Assembly: GCA_011390415.1 (NCBI GenBank)
Contig: JAABSL010000346.1
Coordinates: 1 to 36,679, forward strand
Reading direction: 5' to 3'
Length of the DNA stretch: 36,679 bases
Origin: Desulfobacteraceae bacterium
GTDB lineage: Bacteria > Desulfobacterota > Desulfobacteria > Desulfobacterales > Desulfosalsimonadaceae
Made by a program: the position numbers and the translations under genes
Part shown: in pieces, positions 29,245 through 36,679 of the stretch
Numbering within the stretch: the stretch's first letter is position 1
Layout of the letters: each line of letters begins with the position of its first letter
The notes under the pieces: model-generated
What the model saw: the letters and a program-made list of their open reading frames with translations, nothing else
Databases searched by the model: none
Told to the model about the DNA's origin: nothing

Positions 29245-30185
29245 TCCGATACTTCCACTATCCGTATCCGGTTGGCGCGCATTTCCACGACATGCATCCG
29301 GTTTTGGGCATCAAAAACCATCCCCACGGGCGTATCAAACTCCCGTTTTGCTCCGTTTTCGCAGACCACTCCGATAAAACCGCCCAGATTCGTAAATGCC
29401 TGAACGCATCCCATGAAACTGTCTGATATAAATACCCGTCCGGTGTTGTCCACGGCAACCCCCTTGGGCTTGAACAGGCCCCCCGGTGTCACCCCCCAGG
29501 TGCCGATTTCAGCGATAAAATTGCCGAACGGATCAAACTTCTGAATCCGTGTATTTAATACGTCCACTACAAAAATCTGATTGAATTCATTGACCGCCAG
29601 AATGCCGGGGTAACGGAACCGGCCCCGCACTTCACCAAAGCCGCCGAATTCAAATTCAAAGGTGCCGTCCTGCTGGTGGACTTTTATTTTATGATTGTCA
29701 TTGTCCGCCACATACAGATAATTTTTCAGCTCAATTGCCAGTACGTCCACCGGATCAGCCGGTTTTTCGCCGTCAGACGTCTTCACCGGAAACAGGTACT
29801 GGAATGTGCCGCCGGCATCAAAAACCTGTATCCGGTGATTGCCGGTATCTGCGATAAAAACCCGCCCGTCCTTTGCAATGTCGATGCCCAGCGGATATTG
29901 AAACTCGCCCGGACCGCTTCCGCCTTTGCCGAACGAAAATTGAAGCGCACCCTCGCCGCTGGTCACCACCACCCGGTTATTTACGCCATCCACCAGATAA
30001 ATATTGCCTTTTGCGCCGATGGCCAGATCGCTTGGCTGGTCGACACCCGGCGGGGTGATTGACCGCACCACATCACTGCTCACACATTCCATTGAAAACA
30101 CATTTTTTGCCGGCAGGAACAGGAACAAAAAGCCAGCGATCCATGCAAAAATAATTTTTTTCCGGGTACGTCCCATGTCTGCCAT
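29241..30185 (-). CDS. NHL-repeat beta-propeller protein, secreted
   Basis: Signal peptide; IYLVDGVNNRVVVTSGEGALQFSFGKGGSGPGEFQYPLGIDIAKDGRVFIADTGNHRIQVFDAGG...; paralog of 21918..22859. Confidence 0.92.
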   Translation of the reverse strand: MADMGRTRKKIIFAWIAGFLFLFLPAKNVFSMECVSSDVVRSITPPGVDQPSDLAIGAKGNIYLVDGVNNRVVVTSGEGALQFSFGKGGSGPGEFQYPLGIDIAKDGRVFIADTGNHRIQVFDAGGTFQYLFPVKTSDGEKPADPVDVLAIELKNYLYVADNDNHKIKVHQQDGTFEFEFGGFGEVRGRFRYPGILAVNEFNQIFVVDVLNTRIQKFDPFGNFIAEIGTWGVTPGGLFKPKGVAVDNTGRVFISDSFMGCVQAFTNLGGFIGVVCENGAKREFDTPVGMVFDAQNRMHVVEMRANRIRIVEVSE

Positions 30186-30188
30186 TAT

Positions 30189-31076
30189 CTACTGCTCCTG
30201 TCCGTCGGGTTCAGGTGGTGGCATTGCTTCGGGCAATTGGCTCCCGTCTGAGGATTTGAATAAATCCGGAAGATAAAACTCATCGTATTTGGTGATCATT
30301 CCCTTGATGCTTAAATTCTGAAGATCCACAATTCTTTTTTCGGAAAATCCCAGCTTCTTAAAATCAAGAATGCCGTCTGTGGCATGACAGGTATGGCATT
30401 CCGGACCCTTGGGAAGAATATCTTCGTGAAATTTTTTGACCATTCCTTCCCGCTGCTCGGGGGTGAGCTGATCCCGGACCCGCATATAATCCTTTGCCAT
30501 GTCCGTCTTCTCCATGTGCAGGGTGGGCACCAGTTTTCCGTCTTTTTTATAAAAAGGGACAATTTGAGATAAATGATCATCCGTGCGTTTGAGTTCCCCG
30601 GATTCGGGATCATAGGACGTGCCGAAAAAGGGACCTTGCGGATTCTCCTCCACCGGAGAATACCACTGATACACCACCACCTCTTCTTCTTTTATTTCCA
30701 GGTGGCATGTTTCACAGGCAAAAAAATTCGTGTGCATGTTCAGCATGGCCCGGATCTTCTTTTCTTTACCATGGGGCAGGGTTGAATGACAGATAAAGCA
30801 GGTCGGCCGGAGGGCTTCCGGGGCCTGGGGATAATCGACTATACGGTGAAAATGGCGGTGCTCCTCGGCGAGTCGGTGCTGCTCGAATTCCTGCAAAATA
30901 TCCGACTCTTTTTCCTGAAATTTTTCAACCAGCGGCAGCAAAAGCCCGGGACCGTGGTGGGAAAAGGCCAGATGGTTGACCACCCCGGCCAGCACAAAGA
31001 GTGTCATGAGCAGCACAAAAAGCCCAATCAAATAGATCACCCACGGATGATTCAGTCTTTTCGGGTCTCTTCTCAT
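30189..31076 (-). CDS. Membrane-anchored triheme cytochrome c
   Basis: TM HPWVIYLIGLFVLLMTLFVLAGVV; CFICH, CETCH, CHTCH. Start moved to MRRDPKRL (31076), giving a 4-bp overlap with the cyt b stop. Confidence 0.9.
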   Translation of the reverse strand: MRRDPKRLNHPWVIYLIGLFVLLMTLFVLAGVVNHLAFSHHGPGLLLPLVEKFQEKESDILQEFEQHRLAEEHRHFHRIVDYPQAPEALRPTCFICHSTLPHGKEKKIRAMLNMHTNFFACETCHLEIKEEEVVVYQWYSPVEENPQGPFFGTSYDPESGELKRTDDHLSQIVPFYKKDGKLVPTLHMEKTDMAKDYMRVRDQLTPEQREGMVKKFHEDILPKGPECHTCHATDGILDFKKLGFSEKRIVDLQNLSIKGMITKYDEFYLPDLFKSSDGSQLPEAMPPPEPDGQEQ

Positions 31077-31972
31077 CCGGATTCCCCTTCTTTTTCCGCA
31101 TACCCCATTTCCGCCAGCACAGAGCGCATATATTCCCGCTCTTCCGGAATTTCCGCCAGGTTGCGCACATATTCCAGAAAATGTTCTTCCAGCTGATGTT
31201 CCCGGGTAATTTTTCCCGTAAAAACTGTCCATTGGGCGGGAAACCGGCCCGGTACCAGGTGCACATTGGACAGATGCCAGAGGGCAACAACAATCAGGGC
31301 CATAATGGCTTCATCCGCATGCATGATCCTGGCCAGGTCCTGGACAAATGACGGGTTAAACGGCCACAGCAATGCGACATACTCCGGATAGAGCAGCGCC
31401 AGGCCGGCAAATATCAGAACAAAGGAACCCCACAAAATGGCAAGGTAGTGAAGCTTCTGCTTGTACATGAATTTTTCCATTTTCGGGCGAAAAGGCGCAC
31501 GACCCAGAAAATATTTAATATCATGGATTAAATCAAAAAGATCCTTGGGCAGCGGCACCTGGGTTCTCCGGATATCAAATTCTTTTTTTACGATCTTTTT
31601 TATGGTGCCGCCGGCAATGGTTAAAATGTGATATACGGAGGCGCCGATCATGATATAAGCGGCAATCCGGTGGATCACCTGGGCCATATCAATGCCCCCG
31701 AAAATCCAGATCACATGGGGCGCCCAGAACGCGTCATTGTAGTGCAGGGGAATGCCGGTGGCAGAAAGCGCAATAAACGTCGTAAAAATCAGAATGTGCT
31801 GAAAAACGATATGCGCCGAGTATCGGGGCAGATCCCCGAGCGGGTTGGATTTGACGTACTTGTATATGTCCCGGGGAATGGAGCCCACCCCTGCCACATG
31901 GGTAAAATAGTCGTCCGGCATTGGCTTAACGGATTGCCCGGACCCGGCGATCTTTTCAATGGCGGCCGTCAT
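31073..31972 (-). CDS. Cytochrome b, FdnI/Cbc-like membrane subunit
   Basis: IVFQHILIFTTFIALSATGIPLHYNDAFW, VIHRIAAYIMIGASVYHILTIAGG, LHYLAILWGSFVLIFAGLALLY, IMHADEAIMALIVVALWHLSNVHLVPGRFP; paralog of 24795..25568. Confidence 0.9.
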   Translation of the reverse strand: MTAAIEKIAGSGQSVKPMPDDYFTHVAGVGSIPRDIYKYVKSNPLGDLPRYSAHIVFQHILIFTTFIALSATGIPLHYNDAFWAPHVIWIFGGIDMAQVIHRIAAYIMIGASVYHILTIAGGTIKKIVKKEFDIRRTQVPLPKDLFDLIHDIKYFLGRAPFRPKMEKFMYKQKLHYLAILWGSFVLIFAGLALLYPEYVALLWPFNPSFVQDLARIMHADEAIMALIVVALWHLSNVHLVPGRFPAQWTVFTGKITREHQLEEHFLEYVRNLAEIPEEREYMRSVLAEMGYAEKEGESG

Positions 31973-32004
31973 CGAAACTCCTTTTGATCACATGTTTAAT
32001 CATT

Positions 32005-33078
32005 TTATTTTCCCTTGTCCTGAATCCGCCAGCTGCTCCCCGCCTTTAATGTCATGTGAATGCCGTCTTTTTTTCTGCGGTAGGTTTCCAGAAACAAAAG
32101 CCCCATAAGACCGAATACGGTGCCGTAGAGGATGGCTTTGAGCACCAGATTGCTCATGACAAAAAGGACCGGATGATGCGGCACTTTAATGCGGGGATGA
32201 ACCGCGATTTTAACAAAATGCTGGTTGATCTTTGCGTGGCAGTTTTTGCAGATGGCCTGCAGATTATCTTCGTGAATTGAAGATTTCGGATTGTCTTTTT
32301 CATAAATATCATGAATCAGGCTCGAGGCATGACAACTGATGCAGTCCGCGGCTTTCTCCGACCCGAGGGCGGTCATCTTGCCGTGGATCGATTCTTTATA
32401 GGTCGCAACCACTTCCAGATCCCGGCCGGTAGCACCCAGTTTTTCCATGAGCGGGACATTCCCGTGACAATTTCTGGCGCACAGCGACACAATTTCCTGT
32501 GAAGATCGCGATGTCTTGTGGCGCAGCCGATGGGTCATGTGCAGATAGGCCTCTGTCACGCCTTTTTTCTTATGGCAGTTCAGACAACGGTCCAGTGTTT
32601 TTTCATAATCAATATTTTTTTCATCCGCTATTTTGTACAGGGGGTTCAGATGGCAATACTTGCAGTCGGGTTTGGATTCTTTCATTAACGGCGAGTCATC
32701 CGCCTTTACTGCATGATCGCTGGAATTAAAGACTTCGATGATTTTCCGGTGGGAAAAATTCTTTTCCGCAAACGGCGGCTTGATGTGACACTCATTGGCG
32801 CAATTGACGGTTTCCGTTACCGGCTCATGGGGGAACTTCTTGATATAGGTATGACATCCCCGGCATTCAACATCTCCGTGCAGGCTGTTTAAAAAGAGGT
32901 GTTCATCAACATGATAGTTTCGTCTCAGGCCGTCTTCAGCGATTCTGCCCATAAACGGATATTTATGACACATGAGGCAGTTCTCCGGGTCCGCAGCCTG
33001 TGCCTTTGAAAAACCGGACAGCCACAATGACGGTATCAAAAGCACTATCACTGCGATCAGAAGATATTTTCGTTTCAC
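32005..33078 (-). CDS. Octaheme cytochrome c with C-terminal TM
   Basis: CLMCH, CRGCH, CANECH, CKYCH, CLNCH, CARNCH, CISCH, CKNCH; signal peptide VKRKYLLIAVIVLLIPSLWLSGFSKAQA after a GTG start with AGAGGAG RBS; C-terminal TM LVLKAILYGTVFGLMGLLFLE. Confidence 0.88.
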   Translation of the reverse strand: MKRKYLLIAVIVLLIPSLWLSGFSKAQAADPENCLMCHKYPFMGRIAEDGLRRNYHVDEHLFLNSLHGDVECRGCHTYIKKFPHEPVTETVNCANECHIKPPFAEKNFSHRKIIEVFNSSDHAVKADDSPLMKESKPDCKYCHLNPLYKIADEKNIDYEKTLDRCLNCHKKKGVTEAYLHMTHRLRHKTSRSSQEIVSLCARNCHGNVPLMEKLGATGRDLEVVATYKESIHGKMTALGSEKAADCISCHASSLIHDIYEKDNPKSSIHEDNLQAICKNCHAKINQHFVKIAVHPRIKVPHHPVLFVMSNLVLKAILYGTVFGLMGLLFLETYRRKKDGIHMTLKAGSSWRIQDKGK

Positions 33079-33164
33079 CGTATCGGCTCCTCTGTTTTTT
33101 GAGCACATACCTCTAACCATTTCACAAAAATAACCCGAAAATAAATTGATGGCTAAGAACGCCA

Positions 33165-34058
33165 TCACATCTGATGGCATTCCTTGCACATCTTCTCCGG
33201 CAGCCGGTGCCGGTTTTTGCTGTCCGCCCCTTTTGCCGACGGTTTATCCGCCGGAATCACCCCTTTTTCATGGGGATTATGGCAGGTGATGCAGGTCATT
33301 TTGCCGTCTTCCGTCAGCGGAAGGATGATATTGAATTTTTCTTTCATCCGTTCCATTCGCATCAGCCCCTCATCTGTCGGTTTTTCCGCCATATGGTCGT
33401 AATCGCCCGCGTGATTGCCCGCAATCTGGTGACATCTCCGGCACAGGGCCTTTATATCTCCTATAAAGGTGACTTCTTCATAGGTGGCGGTCTTTTCATC
33501 CGGTTTTTGTTCATGGCAATAAAGGCACATTTTTATGCTCAGCGTTCCATCCGGCTGCGTCTGATGATGGGCATTCAATTTTTTATATTTTTCTGCGTCA
33601 TGGCATCTGTAGCAAAAATCGGATTTAAGGGGGTACGGCGCACCCCGCAATGACTGTTTGTCAAACAACCGCTTCTGGCACTGCTTATAAACATCGTGGC
33701 AGGTATTGCAGGTAAATTTTCCGTCTTCTATGGGAAAATCCGAAGGCGTATCGGCTTTACGGTCGCCTCCGGTGGTTATCTCCAGAAGGTGACAGTAACC
33801 GGGCGACATGCCGTGATGGCACCGGCACAAGCGGTTATAATCGCCGTTGAATTTCAAGTAAGGATCACCGCCTTCTGTCGGTCTTTGTTCATGACATTCC
33901 CCGCAAAACCGGCCGGTATAGTGTATATTGGTGTTTTCATCGATAATGACGGGCCAGGAGGCCGGCGTTTTTTCTGTTGGTTCTTTCTGATCCGGCGCCA
34001 GACGGCAGCCTGAAAAAAACACAAAAAAGATGAGAACCATTATCGATATATTTTTCAT
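33165..34058 (-). CDS. Multiheme cytochrome c lipoprotein, 7 CXXCH + conserved CRCH
   Basis: Lipobox FSGC; CGECH, (LCRCH), CNTCH, CYRCH, CLYCH, CRRCH, CITCH, CKECH; paralog of 18402..19409. Confidence 0.92.
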   Translation of the reverse strand: MKNISIMVLIFFVFFSGCRLAPDQKEPTEKTPASWPVIIDENTNIHYTGRFCGECHEQRPTEGGDPYLKFNGDYNRLCRCHHGMSPGYCHLLEITTGGDRKADTPSDFPIEDGKFTCNTCHDVYKQCQKRLFDKQSLRGAPYPLKSDFCYRCHDAEKYKKLNAHHQTQPDGTLSIKMCLYCHEQKPDEKTATYEEVTFIGDIKALCRRCHQIAGNHAGDYDHMAEKPTDEGLMRMERMKEKFNIILPLTEDGKMTCITCHNPHEKGVIPADKPSAKGADSKNRHRLPEKMCKECHQM

Positions 34059-34099
34059 ACGCCATTACTTGTTCTTACATCATAATTGAAAATAACGAC

Positions 34100-34126
34100 A
34101 AAAAAACGGGTTATCCAAAGCAACCC
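34100..34126 (-). terminator. Possible weak intrinsic terminator/attenuator between two cytochrome genes
   Basis: Minus strand reads GGGTT-gctttggat-AACCC-G-TTTTTTT; only a 5-bp stem but followed by 7 T. Confidence 0.4.
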
Positions 34127-34155
34127 AAAAGCAAACCCAAACCCAATCAGACCCG

Positions 34156-36306
34156 TCAATTCAGCCCGGCAAACGCATGACAGCTCCCGCACGGATCGGT
34201 AATTCCCGTGGGAGTGGTCTCTTTAATCCCCCTGGCCCCGCCCATTTCATTGACCGCTTCGGTGGCCATTACGTCAAACGTATGCGCCGTGACATCGCCA
34301 TGCCGGTACTGACCCAGCTGCGTCACCAGGGCATTGCGCCAGTCAGCCGATCGGGCGGTTTTGGGCATATGGCAGAGGGTGCATCTGCCCATTGCCGTGC
34401 CTTCTGGATCATAGGGGGCCATCTGTTGGGTGCCGGTCTTATCAAAAATATGGTCTTCGACATCTTTTCCTATCGCTGCCCGATCCGCCGATGTGGCTGC
34501 CTCGTTCTGCAGCCGGACGACCATTTTTTGGGCAATATTGGGAAAAACCCGGCCCGGTCCGGAATGGCAGGGCAGGCAGACGGCGTTATTGTCCGCGCTG
34601 TAGCTTACCATGTGCCTGTAGGCTGAACCATGGGGATCATGACAACTGATGCAGGTCAACAGCGTCTCCGGGTTACGGAATTTCACGGATCTGACAAGAT
34701 CCTGATAATGCTGCTGATTTTTTTTGGAATGGTTGAATGCCGCGCCAAAGAGCTTGTCGATCCAGCTTGATTCGGCATTTGTTTCAAAATTAACGGGCGC
34801 CAGATATCCGTTTTCGGTGAGCGACTCAATTTCCAGGGTTCCGAATGGGGCGATGTTTTTTCCGGTGTCATCCGAAGCGCCGAAAAACTGCGCCGGAGGC
34901 ATGCCGGGCCGGAAAGTTTCGTAATTTCCGCTGCCATCGGCTGCCAGTGCCGCTCCGCCGGCAAACGCCGTATGGTTTTCACCCCGGATATGGCAGGTCC
35001 CGCAAATCATGGCCAGCCGGCCCGCGGTAAGCTTATCCGGAGCGATGATCCTTTTTCCTTTTCCGCCGGAATTCAAATGATTGGAGCCGGGCCCATGACA
35101 TTTTTCACACCCGACATTCATCTCTGACAGGGTGCCGTCAAAATCATACCCGTTCTCATCTTCTACAAAAACAGCCACCTTTCTTTCCGCTGCCGGTCCG
35201 CTATTTACGGTTTTGATCCGAATCGCCCCATGACAGGCCGCACAGGCAAGATCAAAGGAATTTTGCTCCACGTCAGCCGTAAAACCCTTGTTGCCGGTGC
35301 CGGCAAAATCCCATCGGTCGGCATGATAGGTGACAAATTGGTCCCCGTTGATGGAATTTTCGTCTTCGTTATACTGAATGGGCAGCATCACATAATAGGC
35401 ATAATCATTGCCGTTTATCCCGTGATCGGGAGCGTATGTGCCGTCTTCGGCATATACGGTGGTCATGAACAGACCGCGCCAAAGTCCGGTTTCGCCGCCA
35501 TAGGTATATTCAACATAAAATCGGGGATTATCCGCGGACGTCATCTGAAAATACAGTCCCTCCGCATCTTTTCCCAGCAGGAAAGATCTGGCCGGATCAT
35601 CAGCAAAAGTGTATTGGGTGGCCGGGCGGGTAAAATGGTCCAGCATTTTTTCGTTGTTGGCTGACAAATCATAAACCGACGTGTCATTCATATTCATCAG
35701 GCCGTTTGTGATGGTGCCGTCGGTCCCGATTTTTCGAATGCCCGTAAAATGGAGGGTATGCTTTATGGAATTCTTTTGCGGATGGCAGACCAGGCAGACG
35801 GTGGAACCGATATAGGCGGCGTCTTCGCCGCTTGCGTCGGAGAGCGTGATATCCAGTTCAAGTTCGCGTTTCCGGCTCAGTGCAACACTTGTTCGCGAAG
35901 CACTGCCACCAGGCAAAAGTTCTTTGGATGCTGCCGGCGGCTCAACAAAGATAAAATAATTTCCATCCGCCGGATAGGCACTGGAAAAAGCAGCCCGTGT
36001 GAACTGATAAAATCCATCCGGATCACCAGTAACTGCGGGATAGCGATTCTTTTCGTTTGCCAGATCCTCCACCGGCGAAATGGAATCCGCTGTTTTAATA
36101 TCTTCGGCCTTTACCAGAATAACCGTTGCCCCGGCAACCGCCCGGGCAGATCCATCGGTTTCGGTATGATTGTTCGTCACCCTGCCCGACAGCACGACGT
36201 TTCCGGAAGACGGCCGGTCATCGCCGGATCCGTCGCTGTCGCTGCAGCCGGCAATAAGCATTGCCGCGAAAAAGACAGATATAACAGCCATTTTAAATGC
36301 TTTCAT
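34156..36306 (-). CDS. Octaheme cytochrome c lipoprotein with N-terminal carboxypeptidase-regulatory-like domain
   Basis: Lipobox LIAGC; VVLSGRVTNNHTETDGSARAVAGATVILVKAED...YQFTRAAF; CLVCH, CAACH, CEKCH, CGTCH, CISCH, CLPCH, CTLCH, CGSCH. Confidence 0.9.
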   Translation of the reverse strand: MKAFKMAVISVFFAAMLIAGCSDSDGSGDDRPSSGNVVLSGRVTNNHTETDGSARAVAGATVILVKAEDIKTADSISPVEDLANEKNRYPAVTGDPDGFYQFTRAAFSSAYPADGNYFIFVEPPAASKELLPGGSASRTSVALSRKRELELDITLSDASGEDAAYIGSTVCLVCHPQKNSIKHTLHFTGIRKIGTDGTITNGLMNMNDTSVYDLSANNEKMLDHFTRPATQYTFADDPARSFLLGKDAEGLYFQMTSADNPRFYVEYTYGGETGLWRGLFMTTVYAEDGTYAPDHGINGNDYAYYVMLPIQYNEDENSINGDQFVTYHADRWDFAGTGNKGFTADVEQNSFDLACAACHGAIRIKTVNSGPAAERKVAVFVEDENGYDFDGTLSEMNVGCEKCHGPGSNHLNSGGKGKRIIAPDKLTAGRLAMICGTCHIRGENHTAFAGGAALAADGSGNYETFRPGMPPAQFFGASDDTGKNIAPFGTLEIESLTENGYLAPVNFETNAESSWIDKLFGAAFNHSKKNQQHYQDLVRSVKFRNPETLLTCISCHDPHGSAYRHMVSYSADNNAVCLPCHSGPGRVFPNIAQKMVVRLQNEAATSADRAAIGKDVEDHIFDKTGTQQMAPYDPEGTAMGRCTLCHMPKTARSADWRNALVTQLGQYRHGDVTAHTFDVMATEAVNEMGGARGIKETTPTGITDPCGSCHAFAGLN

Positions 36307-36376
36307 GCTCCCGCCAGATTCACGCATTCTTCACTTTAATTATAAATTATCAAAGCACCAGGGACCATGACCCGGG

Positions 36377-36589
36377 TTGTGTTATTTGCTTATCCGGTTC
36401 GCTCAAGTTGGGCTGGTCAAAGGTAGGGATGTCATATTTTTCTGTCATTGCGAGGGAGGCACGACCGAAGCAATCCCCTGAAAAACCGGGAGATTGCTTC
36501 GTCGTTCGTTCCTCACTTCTCGCAATGACTGCCATTTTTAAACTCGTTGTACCAATAACAAGCGAACCGGATAACCGGATTGTGTTATT
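36377..36589. repeat. MITE/REP-like nested palindromic element
   Basis: Outer direct repeats TTGTGTTATT (36377-36386, 36580-36589); inner inverted repeats TTATCCGGTTCGCT (36390-36403)/AGCGAACCGGATAA (36561-36574); core palindrome GTCATTGCGAG (36444-36454)/CTCGCAATGAC (36519-36529) with ACGACCGAAGCAATC / GATTGCTTCGTCGT inside. Confidence 0.65.
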
Positions 36590-36617
36590 AGAACCGACCT
36601 GCCTGACTTTGCCAGAA

Positions 36618-36645
36618 AAAAGCCCCCGCCGGCGCGGGGGCTTTT
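36618..36645. terminator. Intrinsic terminator hairpin
   Basis: AAAAGCCCCCGC-CGGC-GCGGGGGCTTTT, perfect 12-bp stem with 4-nt loop and A/T-tracts on both sides. Confidence 0.85.
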
Positions 36646-36679
36646 GAAATGGCAACCGGAGGTTTATAGTCACCGGGTG

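Noticed and set aside
34156-36306. Assignment as a hydroxylamine oxidoreductase or nitrite/tetrathionate reductase octaheme enzyme
   Set aside because: Eight CXXCH motifs are present but no CXXCK or family-diagnostic catalytic motif was recognized; kept as a generic octaheme lipoprotein.
9635-36306. Cytochrome c maturation genes, pilins or dedicated regulators within the cluster
   Set aside because: Looked for Ccm/Ccs, pilin and HTH/response-regulator proteins in the ORF track; none found in the window.
1-36679. CRISPR arrays, tRNA/rRNA genes, transposases, prophage genes
   Set aside because: No regular direct-repeat/spacer pattern, no recognizable tRNA/rRNA sequence and no transposase or phage ORF was seen on either strand.

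Overview
The window (probably Desulfobacterota / sulfate-reducer-like; inferred from gene content, not tested) has two parts. (1) About 1-9.5 kb is mostly housekeeping: the N-terminus of a TamB/AsmA-like protein (cut by the window edge), a DUF1232+J-domain protein, a HAD-like phosphatase, a CGGC-domain protein, an FmdB zinc ribbon, a GAF protein, and a compact minus-strand operon nifU-nifS-epsC-cysK-(AsmA-like). (2) About 9.6-36.3 kb is a very large, entirely minus-strand cluster: 13 multiheme c-type cytochromes, two diheme-type cytochrome b proteins, four NHL beta-propeller proteins, one 662-aa outer-membrane beta-barrel candidate and a small HPP-motif/OB-fold-like lipoprotein. By hand I count about 108 CXXCH/CX3CH sites plus three atypical ones. 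The gene content suggests an inner-membrane quinol module, periplasmic carriers and an outer-membrane conduit for extracellular electron transfer (EET; Oet/Cbc-like by analogy). The most interesting features are: a diverged tandem duplication of the whole module [8-heme TM cyt c - cyt b - 3-heme TM cyt c - NHL - 18/20-heme cyt c]; a hexaheme cytochrome that looks like a fusion of halves of the 8-heme and 3-heme families; NHL genes placed directly upstream of cytochrome genes, two of them with 4-bp overlaps; a tetraheme cytochrome whose sequence also forms the N-terminus of a dodecaheme; and conserved non-canonical heme-like motifs (CRCH, CX8CH). A MITE/REP-like palindromic element lies upstream of the cluster.
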